The notes under the pieces: model-generated | The model's input: the letters and a program-made list of their open reading frames with translations, nothing else | Told to the model about the DNA's origin: nothing | Databases searched by the model: none | Made by a program: the position numbers and the translations under genes | Assembly (NCBI GenBank): GCA_965226865.1 | Contig: CBDDEH010000003.1 | Span: forward strand, 124,001-188,000 | Length of the DNA stretch: 64,000 nt | Direction: 5' to 3' | Origin: CBDDEH01 sp965226865 | GTDB lineage: Bacteria; Chloroflexota; Dehalococcoidia; Lucifugimonadales; JAGWBF01 | In this document: piece by piece, positions 1-8,912 of the stretch | How positions within the stretch are numbered: position 1 is the stretch's first letter | Layout: each line of letters begins with the position of its first letter

Positions 1-296
1 TCCTCGACAAGAACCTTTCTAACAGGTACCCCCTGAGGTCCCGTCTGAGGAGTGACCAACTGTGTGCCCAGCAGTGACGCGGCGGCTTCTCGGGCTTCTC
101 CGGGCGACTTGACGACTTTTATGCCTCCGCCCTTGCCTCTACCGCCGGCATGCACTTGTGCTTTGACTACTGCCCGACCTCCCAAGCTTTCTGTAATGGA
201 CGCCGCTTCCTCGGGAATGGAGGCAACACCTCCCTTGGGAACGGGAATGCCATAGCGGGCAAACATGGACTTGGCCTGGTACTCGTGGACTTTCAA
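1..296 (-). CDS. sucC: Succinyl-CoA ligase (ADP-forming) subunit beta, N-terminal part
   Basis: The beta subunit of succinyl-CoA synthetase carries the ATP-grasp nucleotide-binding fold and works with SucD in the TCA cycle. Only the first 98 or so residues are in the window; the gene runs off the left edge. The N-terminus reads KVHEYQAKSMFARYGIPVPK, the family hallmark, and is followed by the conserved VVKAQVHAGGRGKGGGIKVV stretch. The start is a TTG at 296-294: an in-frame TAG lies just upstream and an AGG lies about 9 nt before it. It begins 25 bp after the dehydrogenase stop on the same strand, so the Nudix, dehydrogenase and sucC genes probably share a transcript. The identification is secure. 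Confidence 0.9.
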   Translation of the reverse strand, partial: MKVHEYQAKSMFARYGIPVPKGGVASIPEEAASITESLGGRAVVKAQVHAGGRGKGGGIKVVKSPGEAREAAASLLGTQLVTPQTGPQGVPVRKVLVE

Positions 297-320
297 TTCA
301 TTTCGCCTATCGAGATTTTT

Positions 321-1214
321 CTACTCCGTCTTGACCGTAACGCCGGCCATCTCCTCGAGGAAGTTAACAATGGCGGAGTGATCGTCTTCAGCTTTTCCAT
401 GTTTCACCAGAGAGCCTATCATCTGCTGAACAAGCCCGGTCACCGGTAGCATTACTCCCAGGTCTTTCCCGGTCAACAGGGCGTTGTTCAGGTCTTTCTG
501 ATGGAGTCGGAGACGGAAGCCGGGTTTGAAGTCGCCGTTCATGATTTTGGGAGCTTTAGCCTCCAGGACGGCGCTTCCAGCCAGGCCTCCTCGAATAGCC
601 TCGAACACCAGTTGGGGATCCACTCCAGCCTTTTTGGCTAATACCATAGCCTCACCAATCGCTTCGATATTACCCGCCACTATGATCTGATTGGCAAGCT
701 TTACGAAATTACCCGCGCCCACGTCCCCAACCCTGACTACACTCTTCCCTATAGCCTGCAGAACGGGAAGGCACCTGTCGAAGACCTCCCGCTTGCCTCC
801 CACCATGATGGCCAGCGTACCGGCAATGGCCCCTACTTCGCCGCCGCTCACTGGAGCGTCCAGCATATCCACGCCTTTTTTCGCCGCCTCCGCTGCTATT
901 CTTTTGGAGACCAGGGGCGCTATCGAGCTCATGTCGACGATGACCGAGCCCTCCGTCGCCCCTTGCAGGACCCCCTCGTCTCCCAGGATTACCTTTTCCG
1001 AATCTGCAGAGTCGGGTACCATGGTGATAATAATGTCTGAATTTTGGGCGACCTCCTTGCTGGAAGTGGCTGCCGTCGCCCCATCCTGCGCCAGCTCTTC
1101 TGTAGATCGCAGGCTCCTGTTGAAAACGGCAAGTGAATAGCCGGCGTCGATCAGATTCCGTGCCATTGGCTTGCCCATAATACCGAGGCCGATAAATCCG
1201 ATTCTGGGCTTCAT
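321..1214 (-). CDS. NAD(P)-dependent 3-hydroxyisobutyrate / 2-hydroxy-3-oxopropionate dehydrogenase family
   Basis: A 297-residue beta-hydroxyacid dehydrogenase of the MmsB/GarR/GlxR family, which oxidises or reduces 3-hydroxyacids with NAD(P). The Rossmann motif GFIGLGIMGKPMA lies at residues 6-18. The substrate-binding signature DAPVSGGEVGA sits near residue 120, and the catalytic-lysine region GNFVKLANQ near 170. The length is normal for the family. The ATG overlaps the Nudix stop by 4 bp (ATGA), which suggests translational coupling, and sucC follows after 25 bp. The exact substrate (3-hydroxyisobutyrate, tartronate semialdehyde or succinic semialdehyde) cannot be read from the sequence. 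Confidence 0.85.
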   Translation of the reverse strand: MKPRIGFIGLGIMGKPMARNLIDAGYSLAVFNRSLRSTEELAQDGATAATSSKEVAQNSDIIITMVPDSADSEKVILGDEGVLQGATEGSVIVDMSSIAPLVSKRIAAEAAKKGVDMLDAPVSGGEVGAIAGTLAIMVGGKREVFDRCLPVLQAIGKSVVRVGDVGAGNFVKLANQIIVAGNIEAIGEAMVLAKKAGVDPQLVFEAIRGGLAGSAVLEAKAPKIMNGDFKPGFRLRLHQKDLNNALLTGKDLGVMLPVTGLVQQMIGSLVKHGKAEDDHSAIVNFLEEMAGVTVKTE

Positions 1215-1711
1215 TCCCTTCCGTTCCTCAAGGAACGCCAGGCCTCGAGTATCTGAGTATCGCGAGGAAAAGCAAGCGGCGGCAATTGGTTCAAGGGGAA
1301 GAAGCTGGCCTCCGATACTTCCGCCTCGGGTCCTAGCTCGCCACCGACTATCCGTGAATCGTAGGTAATTATGACGACAGGATCGCCCGGGTCCGAGTAC
1401 ACGCCCACAAGGTCGCTAATCTGGACATGCAGCCCCGTCTCTTCTTGAACTTCTCTCTCCGCCGCTCTCTCGACCATCTCCTCCCGGTCTACGTACCCTC
1501 CAGGCAAGCTCCATAAGCCCAGTCCTGGCTCGGCGGCGCGTCTGACCATAAGGACCTTGCCATCTTTTTCAACAACGGTAGTGGCTGCTATCTTTGGGTT
1601 GTAATAGATGATCCTTCCGCAATTAGGGCAAACAGGACGGCGCTTGTCCACAACTATCTTGGGTTCTAATGGAGCTGCGCACCGTGGACAGAATTTGTCG
1701 TCTGGAAGCAT
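1211..1711 (-). CDS. Nudix hydrolase with N-terminal zinc ribbon
   Basis: Nudix pyrophosphohydrolases cleave nucleoside diphosphates linked to another moiety. A zinc ribbon (CPRC near residue 8, CPNC near residue 28) precedes the Nudix box, in which GGYVDREEMVERAAEREVQ is followed by EETGL, matching Gx5Ex7REUxEExGU. This ribbon-plus-Nudix layout is seen in NADH-pyrophosphatase-like and related enzymes. I chose the ATG at 1711 because AAGG lies 7 nt upstream and the protein then begins just before the ribbon (MLPDDKFCPRC). A longer in-frame start at 1774 adds 21 unconserved residues. It is the first gene of a run with the dehydrogenase and sucC. The substrate is unknown. Confidence 0.88.
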   Translation of the reverse strand: MLPDDKFCPRCAAPLEPKIVVDKRRPVCPNCGRIIYYNPKIAATTVVEKDGKVLMVRRAAEPGLGLWSLPGGYVDREEMVERAAEREVQEETGLHVQISDLVGVYSDPGDPVVIITYDSRIVGGELGPEAEVSEASFFPLNQLPPLAFPRDTQILEAWRSLRNGRE

Positions 1712-1906
1712 GGCGACCTTAGAATACCATGACACGGAGGACAGATACAAAGTGCCCCGACTTGGTTTGCACACCTTGTAAAAGCGAGCCGGTGGAAGAA
1801 GGGGGTGCCGAAGTCAAAGAAAAGACGTGAGTCTCCGTCTTCCTGGAGAAACCGGTTACCGCCGATCCGGCTGACACCACCGGAGTAGGTTAACTGAACT
1901 AACGGT

Positions 1907-2131
1907 CTAGCTGATCTTGCGGGCCATGGCCCAACCGGTGCCTTGGCATCTGCCGCACCGTGCGGTGCCGGCTACGCCCGTTCCCCTGCAAATGACACAT
2001 TGGCGGGCCGGTTCTGGGACCATCACGGTACCGTGGCCACCACAGGGTCTACAGGGGCCGTTGGAGGTCTCGCCCTTGCCTCCGCAATATCCGCAGTTCT
2101 GGGATGTCAAGCTACTGCTCTGTTGTACCAA
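1907..2131 (-). CDS. Small DnaJ-type zinc-finger protein (CxxCxGxG repeats)
   Basis: A 74-residue protein made almost entirely of paired CxxCxGxG-type motifs: CGYCGGKG, CRPCGGHG, CVICRGTG and CGRCQGTG. These are the zinc-binding repeats of the central domain of DnaJ, here without a J-domain. In DnaJ the four motifs bind two zinc ions and contact unfolded substrate. A free-standing copy may be a zinc-stabilised adaptor, which is an inference. The TTG start at 2131 is supported by a strong GGGAGG Shine-Dalgarno 6 nt upstream; no ATG fits. It stands alone upstream of, and divergent from, the tRNA. Its function is unknown. Confidence 0.7.
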   Translation of the reverse strand: MVQQSSSLTSQNCGYCGGKGETSNGPCRPCGGHGTVMVPEPARQCVICRGTGVAGTARCGRCQGTGWAMARKIS

Positions 2132-2252
2132 TTCATCCCTCCCTAAGCTGGCTTGTTGCTGGACTCGATGCTTAGTGTAGTGCTGCTTACTGCAATTCGC
2201 AAGGGGGACGTGGAGAATGCACTTTTCGTATGGTAGGATTTGTGTTGTCAGG

Positions 2253-2327
2253 GCCGGCGTAGCTCAGTGGTAGAGCAGCGGTTTCGTAAACCGCAGGTCA
2301 AGGGTTCGACTCCCCTCGCCGGCTCCA
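2253..2327 (+). tRNA. tRNA-Thr (anticodon CGT)
   Basis: A 75-nt cloverleaf. The acceptor stem is GCCGGCG paired with CGCCGGC, the D-arm carries AGCTCAGTGG and TAGAGC, and the anticodon stem is GCGGT/ACCGC with a TTCGTAA loop giving anticodon CGT. The T-arm is AGGGTTCGACTCCCCT. The discriminator is T and the CCA end is encoded (2325-2327). The anticodon reads ACG, so this is a threonine tRNA. It lies just upstream of the amidohydrolase gene on the same strand. Confidence 0.95.
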
Positions 2328-2355
2328 TCTTTTATATCCACCGTCGGAGAAACGT

Positions 2356-3489
2356 ATGGATAGCCATAGGATCATATCGGCCGATAGCCATGTGTTCGAA
2401 CCGCCGGACCTCTGGACGAGCAGGATAGAGCCCAAGTTCAAGGAACGGGCACCACGTGTTGACCATCAGGATGGCGAGGACTGGTGGTTCTGTGACGGAC
2501 TCAAGATTCTGAGCACTGCCGCAGGTGGAACGCAGATCGGCATGAGATTCGATGAGCCTGAGAGCCTGACCCGCGGCGGTACGGTTGAGAACATCAGGCC
2601 TGGTGCATACATTCCCGAGGAACACGTCAAGGATATGGATATGGATGGCGTAGACGTGAGCGTCGTCTATCCGGGCCTGGGTCTGTTGCTATACATTGTT
2701 CCAGACAGCGAGCTCCTGACCGCCTTGTTTAGTGCCTACAACGACTGGGTCTCCGAATTCTGTAATGCCTATCCCAAACGTATTAAGGGCATCGCCATGC
2801 TAAACGTAGATGACGTTCGGGAGGCGGTAATGGAACTGGAGCGATGCGCTGGCAAGGGACTGATCGGGGCCTTGATCACCGTCTATCCTCCAGAGGAAAG
2901 GTCTTACGATTCGTTGGAGTACGAATCCCTCTGGGCTGCTGCTCAAGACCTCGGGATACCCCTCTCCCTCCACTTCGCGACTAACCGGCCTGGTCCGGGC
3001 CAGGAAATCTCAGATATCGACGATGTAAGTCCAGACTTTGTGTGCAACGTGGATCATTGGGTGCGTACTTCTATGGCAAAGATGATTTTCAGCGGTGTTT
3101 TCCAGCGCTACCCCGAATTACAGGTAGGGTCCGTTGAGCATGAGTTGTCATGGGTGCCTCATTTCCTCGATCGGCTCGACTATACATACACACAGAGGCC
3201 GCGGGATGCCTTCAGAAGGGGCTATTGGGACCGATATACCGGCGACATGCTTCCGAGAGATTACTTCCACCGCAACATGTTCGTGGGTTTCCAGGAGGAT
3301 GCCCTGGGCGTTAGAGACAGGCACATCATAGGAGTAGACAATCTCCAGTGGGGCTCAGACTATCCCCATCCAGAATCTACCTTCCCAAAGAGTCGCGAGA
3401 TCCTTGAGGAAATCTTGGGGGATTGCACCGCCGAGGAAAAAGCCAAGATCGCCGGGGGCAATGCCGCCAGGATTTATAACCTGGATTAG
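2356..3489 (+). CDS. Amidohydrolase-family (amidohydrolase 2) metal-dependent hydrolase
   Basis: A 377-residue TIM-barrel metal hydrolase of the COG2159 type. Members hydrolyse or decarboxylate aromatic and other carboxylic substrates. Visible signatures are ISADSHVFEPPDLW near the N-terminus (the usual DxHxxEP metal site appears as DSHVFEP), SLHFATNRPG at about residue 205, a VEHELSWVPHFLDRLDY segment at about 260, and WGSDYPHPES near 330 carrying the C-terminal metal Asp. The ATG lies 7 nt after GGAG. A close paralogue with the same motifs is at 27142-28266. It is monocistronic behind the tRNA. The substrate cannot be predicted. Confidence 0.85.
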   Translation: MDSHRIISADSHVFEPPDLWTSRIEPKFKERAPRVDHQDGEDWWFCDGLKILSTAAGGTQIGMRFDEPESLTRGGTVENIRPGAYIPEEHVKDMDMDGVDVSVVYPGLGLLLYIVPDSELLTALFSAYNDWVSEFCNAYPKRIKGIAMLNVDDVREAVMELERCAGKGLIGALITVYPPEERSYDSLEYESLWAAAQDLGIPLSLHFATNRPGPGQEISDIDDVSPDFVCNVDHWVRTSMAKMIFSGVFQRYPELQVGSVEHELSWVPHFLDRLDYTYTQRPRDAFRRGYWDRYTGDMLPRDYFHRNMFVGFQEDALGVRDRHIIGVDNLQWGSDYPHPESTFPKSREILEEILGDCTAEEKAKIAGGNAARIYNLD

Positions 3490-3553
3490 GAATCGCCGCT
3501 GAGAAGCTGGGTAGTAGGAACCAGATTCAAATGGTAGGCGGGGCGATAGGTCA

Positions 3554-4036
3554 TTAGTCGTCCTCTTCGTGGAGAATCTGGGTGGATAAGTAGTTGGCCT
3601 CCCCGACCTGCTCGATCAGGTTGAGTTGGGCTTCCAGCCAGCCCTCTGTCTTTTCGGAACCTTCCAGCAACTCCTCCAGCATCTCACGGGTGCCGTTGTC
3701 CCCTAAGCTCCGGCAGAGTTCGATGCCTTCGTTTAGCTTCTTAACACTGGACCTCTCGTAGTCTAGCGAAACGCGCAGTTGCTCCGCCACTGTTTCACCG
3801 ATGTTTACGTTCCCTAGCCGTTGTAAGTTGGGAAGTCCTTCAAGGTGAAGAATCCTCTCTATAAGGTCTTCGGCGTGTTTCATTTCGTCGATGGATTCTT
3901 CCCGGAGGCGCTGAGCCATTCGCTCATAACCCCAGTTATGACACATCTCATAATGGAGGAAGTAAGCGTTGATTGCCGTAAACTCCATTGTCAGTGCTTC
4001 GTTCAACAGCTCAATGACGTCATCGTGACCCTTCAT
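3554..4036 (-). CDS. bfr: Bacterioferritin with an altered ferroxidase site
   Basis: Bacterioferritin is a 24-mer haem-containing iron store that oxidises Fe(II). The 160 residues align without gaps to E. coli Bfr as I remember that sequence. The ferroxidase ligands E18, E51, H54, E94 and E127 are kept (AINAYF, SIDEMKHAE and LDYERS regions), as is the haem ligand M52. The position of His130, in the EEGH of E. coli, is a threonine here (SEKTEGW), so one ligand of the diiron site is missing. The ATG follows GAGGAGG by 5 nt. It lies 22 bp downstream of bfd on the same strand, the usual storage/release pair. Confidence 0.9.
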   Translation of the reverse strand: MKGHDDVIELLNEALTMEFTAINAYFLHYEMCHNWGYERMAQRLREESIDEMKHAEDLIERILHLEGLPNLQRLGNVNIGETVAEQLRVSLDYERSSVKKLNEGIELCRSLGDNGTREMLEELLEGSEKTEGWLEAQLNLIEQVGEANYLSTQILHEEDD

Positions 4037-4058
4037 TTAATCCTCCTCATAGGAACCC

Positions 4059-4256
4059 CTAATCTTTATGCTTGCTCTTCTCTCTCTCGACCTTCTTCGC
4101 GGCATCGTCCAGTAACTTCGCGATGGTGCCCCGACATCCGCCACAACCCATACCAGCTCCGCAAGAATACCCCATCTCGTCGATATCCGTTACCCCCAGA
4201 GAGATCGTTAGTTTGATCTCCCTGTCGGAGATTCGAAAGCAGTGGCAGACTATCAA
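4059..4256 (-). CDS. bfd: Bacterioferritin-associated ferredoxin
   Basis: A 65-residue [2Fe-2S] protein of the BFD family, which in characterised systems reduces the bacterioferritin core to release iron. The four cluster cysteines are visible as VCHC at residues 3-6 and GMGCGGC near residue 37, the CxC...CxxC pattern of the family. The start is TTG at 4256 with GGAGG about 10 nt upstream; there is no ATG alternative before the first cysteine pair. bfr follows after 22 bp, so the two are probably co-transcribed. The C-terminus is a lysine-rich tail. The family assignment is firm; the partnership is inferred from adjacency. Confidence 0.85.
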   Translation of the reverse strand: MIVCHCFRISDREIKLTISLGVTDIDEMGYSCGAGMGCGGCRGTIAKLLDDAAKKVEREKSKHKD

Positions 4257-4704
4257 TCTTGCCGAGCCTCCACAACGGTTCTGGTCGTCTTTCTACGATT
4301 ACCGGCGGCACTATCGCTCGGGGACGACCCGTTTGGAGAATCTGCCCAAATATAGATTTGAAAATTAGGAGCCAAGACGATTGCTTTATCGCAGGAAACT
4401 GGAAGGCTTCAAGAGGCCATTCGGTTGCCGATAGCTATATCCCGATAATATGAAGCCAGATTGCCCATGAGCTCGATAACCATTAACCGGCCTTCATGTA
4501 GGTAGGCCTGGACGTTCTGATGCTTTGCTTCCCTTAGCTTGCGTTTGAAGGCCTCTGTGTGAATGGCGACAACATCCCTCGGGCCAACATTAAGTGTCCC
4601 CAATTCCTCCCCTAGAGAGGCAAGTTCATCGGGGATGTTGTACTGTCGTTCAGACTTCCCCTGTTCGAGAGCGAAGTCCAGCAAGTCTTCGTACCGGTTG
4701 ACTA

Positions 4705-5941
4705 GTGGTCCAACATCATTGAAATGAATACCATGATAGTCATTGTTCCTCTTGGGGGTTCAATCGTAACGTTGAACCGAGGAGGAACCATGATGTCTAC
4801 CAAGAAGTACCGTATCGGACTGACTACCGACGAACAACAGGAACTCAACGCCTTGGTCTCACGCGGTCGGGCTGCGGCGTACAAACAGACCCATGCGCGC
4901 ATTCTGCTGATGAGCGATGAGTCACGCTCGGACGGGGGAATGAAGGACGCGGACATCACCAGCGCGCTCGGTGTGGGACAGTCAACGGTCGAGCGAATAC
5001 GCAAGCGCTGTGTGGAGGAGGGGGTCGAGTCTGCGCTGAATCGCAAAAAGCAACTGCGTCGGCGTCAAAAGAGACTGGACGGCGAAGGTGAAGCACGGTT
5101 GATAGCGATGGCCTGCGGGGAACCGCCGGAGGGGCGTGCCAGTTGGACCCTGAAGCTGTTGGCTGACCAGTTGGTCGAGTGTGAGATAGTCGGGACCATT
5201 AGCACCGAGACGGTTCGCCAGGCGCTTAAAAAAAAACGAACTGAAGCCGTGGCTGAAGCAGAGTTGGTGCATCCCGCCCGGTCAGAGCGCGGAGTTTGTG
5301 TGCGCGATGGAAGACGTACTGGAGGTCTACCAACGGCCGTACGATGGGAATGAGGTTCTGGTGTGCATGGATGAGACGAGCAAACAGCAAGTCAAGGAGA
5401 CGCGAGTGCCGCGTCCCGCAGCGCCCGGCTTATCGGCGGCATACGACTACGAATACGAGCGCAATGGAGTGAGCAGCCTGTTCATGCTGTTTGCACCGTT
5501 GGACGGATGGCGCCGAGTCGAGGTCAGAGAGCGTCGCACGAAGGTGGACTGGGCGCATGTGATAAAGAAACTGGTCGACGAAGACTACCCTGACAGAGAC
5601 CGGATCGTGCTGGTAATGGACAATCTCAACACTCACAAGCTGTCCTCGCTATACGAGGCATTCGAGCCTGCTGAGGCGAGGCGTATAGCTGAGCGACTGG
5701 AGATACACTACACTCCCAAACACGGGAGTTGGTTGAATATGGCGGAGATAGAGATCGGTGTGCTGGCTCGACAGTGCCTGGACCGACGGATTGCCAATCA
5801 AGACATCCTGCGCGGCGAGGTCAATGCTTGGCAGAATCAACGCAACCGGGATGTGATACGAGTGGATTGGCGCTTCACTACCGAGGATGCGCGCATCAAG
5901 CTAAAGTCACTCTACCCATCAATACAAAAACGTTGAACCAC
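4705..5941 (+). mobile_element. IS630-family insertion sequence
   Basis: A 1,237-bp element with imperfect terminal inverted repeats: the left end begins GTGGTCCAACATCATTG and the right end, read inward, is GTGGTTCAACGTTTTTG. It is flanked by the TA duplication typical of IS630/Tc1 elements (4703-4704 and 5942-5943). It carries one transposase spread over two frames. Insertion split the response-regulator gene on the opposite strand; removing the element restores that frame exactly, which fixes the boundaries. Only one copy is in the window. Confidence 0.9.
4790..5936 (+). CDS. IS630-family transposase (two frames joined at an A9 tract)
   Basis: The first frame (from 4790 or 4793, behind GGAGG) encodes the helix-turn-helix part. 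The second, open from about 5226 to 5936, encodes the DDE RNase-H-fold domain: VCMDE (first D), LVMDNLNTH (second D) and PKHGSWLNMAEIE (E). The frames meet at AAAAAAAAA (5228-5236). Dropping one A gives ALKKNELKPWLKQ, the usual family sequence, so a full protein needs transcript slippage, a +1 shift, or one fewer A. Slippage at A-runs is known in IS630 elements. A fixed mutation or a homopolymer error is the alternative. Confidence 0.85.
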
Positions 5942-6656
5942 TAGCTGCTCGAATACATGGGGCTGGGCATCCCTCAACCGCGCGGTGGCAGATAATACTG
6001 TAACGGCGTCGCCCGCCTTAGCCGTCGAGATCTGCTCCAGAGACTGGACCTCTTTTTCTCGTTGCTCTTGTTGCCTGCTTTGCTCTATTTCAAGAAGTAG
6101 CCGACGCCGTTCTACCGCATAGCGTATTGAACGCACCAGCAGGTTGCTGTCTATTTGTCCTTTGACGAGATAATCCTGGGCCCCCTCCTGTACGCACTTC
6201 ACTCCCAGATGCTCGTCCCAATTTCCGGTAAGAACGATAATCGGAACTTCCGATGCCTCCCTTTGAGCCCGGACAACAGAATCGATCCCCTGGCTATCTG
6301 GGAGAGACAGGTCCAGGAGGACGATATCGATTTCTTCAGCCTCTAGTTGGACCAGGGCTTCGCTAAGCCGCCCCACGTGGATTAGGGAAAAGTTTTGGCC
6401 GGATGCCTCGCTCAGAGCTTCCTTCACGAGGCGAGCGTCTCCGGGATTGTCCTCAACCAGTAAGACCTTGATCTGGATATTGCTCAAATTCTAACTCCGG
6501 GAGCAAAGTGTACACCGTGGTAAGTACCAGGCCTCTGCGAGGTAACTCGGCAGACGGTAACATGGTATCATATTCAACCAGGATTGGCCTGTCTGCCTAC
6601 TATGGAGCCAGGGTCCGTTTCAAGCCTCCACGACCTCGGCCCAAGAGACCGGACAA

Positions 6657-8440
6657 ATGAGTACAAAAGAAACTACCAAATCGCCTATATCGAAGGCCAA
6701 GAGCCGGCCGGTCGAAGAGTTGGCGATGCTCGGAGAAATCGGCCACATCATCAACTCGTCGTTGGAAATCGATGAGGTTTACGATCGTTTTCCGGAACAG
6801 GTTCGCAAGCTCATTCACTTCGACAGAATAGACCTGCAGACCGTTGATCTCAAAAAGGGCACCCTAACACATGCCTATGTAACCGGCATCGAAGTGCCCG
6901 AGCGCAAGGCGGGTGATGTTCGGCCCCTGAAGGATTCACTTGCCGAAGAGTTGGTTCGCCGCAAGTCGGGAATGATCCTTGACGCCGAGGATGCCGAGGA
7001 GTTGAGGCGAAGGTTTCCGAACATAATACCTAGCCTGGACTATGGCATCAGATCCTACTTGGGGACTCCTTTGGTTTCTAAGGACAGAGTAATCGGAGTG
7101 CTGTACGTTTCATCCACTAAAAGGAACGCCTATACCGAACAAGACCTAAAACTTGCGGAAATAATCGGCACTTTAATCGCCGGTGCGATCGCCAACGCCC
7201 AACTCTATGCCCAGAGCAAACAGGCGGAGCAAACCCTGGCAGAGCAAGCCAAAGAGCTCAGTGCGTCAGAAGAGGCCCTTCGCAGCCACAACAATATCCT
7301 GCAGGCGATTCTAGATAGCTTGATAGATGGGCTTCTTGTGGTGGACAAGAGTGGGAAAATACTTCTCTACAACACTGCGGCCCAGGAAATACTCAATCTT
7401 GTCACGACTGCTGGATCTCAAGAAGGAACGCAAAGCGCCGGTATGGCCCCATTGAAGAAAAATCAGAAGTTAGTCCAAGAATTCACATGGCCATACTATC
7501 ATGCGGATATGGTAACCCCCTACAGTCTGGGAGAATCTCCCCTTAAAAGAGCCATCCGTGGAGAGGCAGTCGAAGGAGCCGAGCTGTACTTCCGAATACC
7601 CAACACTGACAAGGAATACTGGCTTATGATAACCGCGGCCCCTTTGAAAGCCGAAGACGGTACATTACAGGGTGGAGTCGGCTTGATTCGGAACATCACG
7701 CGGCGCAAACGGGCTGAGGCGGATCTCGGGCGTAAAGCAGAAGAGCTAGGGCGTTCCAATGCGGAACTCGAGCAATTCGCATATGTAGCGTCCCACGACT
7801 TGCAGGAGCCACTCCGCATGATCACCAGCTTCACACAGTTATTGGCCAAACGTTATAAGGGGAAACTGGATTCCGAAGCAGATGAGTTCATCGGCTACGC
7901 AGTCGACGGCGCTAACAGGATGCAAGCGCTGATCCGAGACCTGTTGGAATTTTCCAGAGTCGGCACTCGTGGCGCCGAGTTCGAACAGGTCAATTGCGAG
8001 CTGGCACTCGAGAACGCGGTCCAGAACCTCAAGGCTGCTATAGACGAAAGTGGGGCTGCCGTTACTCATGATCCCCTACCAACGGTAACCGCAGATCGCG
8101 CCCAATTGCTTCGGGTTTTTCAGAATCTCATCGGCAATGCCATAAAGTTTAGAGGCAAGGCCCAACCTGCAATACACGTTTCTGTGGACCGACAAGGCAA
8201 GGAATGGGTGTTTTCTGCTCAAGACAACGGGATCGGAATCGATCCCGAGTACAAAGAGCGCATCTTCGCGGTATTCCAGAGGTTACATTCAAGCTCCGAT
8301 TATCAGGGCACTGGCATCGGCCTTTCCATATGTAGAAAGATTGTGGAACGTCATGGGGGCGCATATAGATAGAGTCGGAGTTGGGCAAGGGGTCCACTTT
8401 CTATTTCTCGATCCCTGTAAAGGGAGGACACTATCTGTGA
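6657..8440 (+). pseudogene. GAF-PAS sensor histidine kinase, C-terminus damaged
   Basis: A cytoplasmic kinase: GAF domain at roughly residues 20-185, PAS domain at 220-345 (DSLIDGLLVVDKSGKILLYN), then a phytochrome-type dimerisation domain with phospho-acceptor H380 (ASHDLQEPLRM). The ATPase domain shows the N box (FQNLIGNAIKF), G1 (DNGIGI) and G2 (GTGIGLS). The frame now stops at 8372. The normal end (ESELGKGSTFYFSIPVKGG) is present in another frame, ending in TGA at 8438-8440. Two changes are needed to reach it: one G added to GGGGG at 8355-8359, and TAG at 8366-8368 reverted to Trp. The core is intact, so truncated activity is conceivable. Confidence 0.8.
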
Positions 8441-8884
8441 CCGAGGAACTGGGTGCTAGACCGATCGACATACTCCTTGTAGAGGACAACCCAGGTGATG
8501 TCCGCTTGACACGAGAGGGTCTTAAGGAAAGCAGGGTCCCCTAATACCTTGCATGTAGTTGAAGATGGTGTCAGGGCCCTGGCCTTCTTAAGGAGGGAGG
8601 GCGAATATGCCGGGAAACCTCGTCCAGATATAATCCTGTTGGATCTGAACCTCCCCAAGAAAGATGGACGCGAGGTGTTGGAAGAGATCAAAAGCGATAC
8701 CAGCCTGAGACGCATTCCTGTGGTCGTGCTGACGACTTCCACTTCCCAGGAAGACGTTCAAAAAACCTATGACCTGCATGCGAACAGTTACGTGACAAAG
8801 CCCGCCGATCTTGAGCAGTTCATCCAGGTAGTAAAATCTCTCGATGACTTCTGGTTTTCGATAGTCAAGCTTCCGAAAGGGTAG
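8437..8884 (+). pseudogene. Rcp1-like response regulator, frameshifted
   Basis: A single-domain CheY-like receiver of the type paired with phytochrome-like kinases. The N-terminal half from GTG 8437 (AGGGAGG about 9 nt upstream) gives IDILLVEDNPGDVRLTREG. A single extra base near 8542, in CCCCTAAT, causes a stop. The remainder, from about 8544 in another frame, gives NTLHVVEDGVRALAFLRREG, then LLDLNLPKKDGREVL with the acceptor Asp, VVVLTTSTSQEDV, and the conserved Lys in NSYVTKPADLEQF. The GTG overlaps the kinase's original TGA as GTGA, so the two were translationally coupled. Confidence 0.8.
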
Positions 8885-8912
8885 CTAATAAGAGGGCGGA
8901 GGTGTTATAGGC

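Larger units (their letters stand above)
4409..6487 (-). pseudogene. Response regulator with C-terminal RsbU-N-like domain, split by IS630
   Basis: The two halves join exactly when the IS630 element (4705-5941) and one copy of its TA duplication are removed: the upstream half ends HVFEQL and the downstream half resumes VNRYEDLLDFALEQG in the same frame. The N-terminal half is a CheY-like receiver (LLVEDNPGD at 10-18, phospho-acceptor D59 in LLDLSLPDS, K near 109), followed by a glutamine-rich helical linker. The C-terminal half (to 4409) resembles the all-helical N-terminal domain of RsbU phosphatases (GPRDVVAIHTEAFKRK). This domain name is my recollection and not certain. It is divergent from the histidine kinase at 6657 and was probably its partner. 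Confidence 0.8.

Noticed and set aside
8366..8368. TAG reassignment (pyrrolysine or suppressor decoding) to explain interrupted genes
   Set aside because: TAG is the plausible terminator of several intact genes, such as those ending at 321, 1907 and 3489, and the interrupting TAGs do not share a context.
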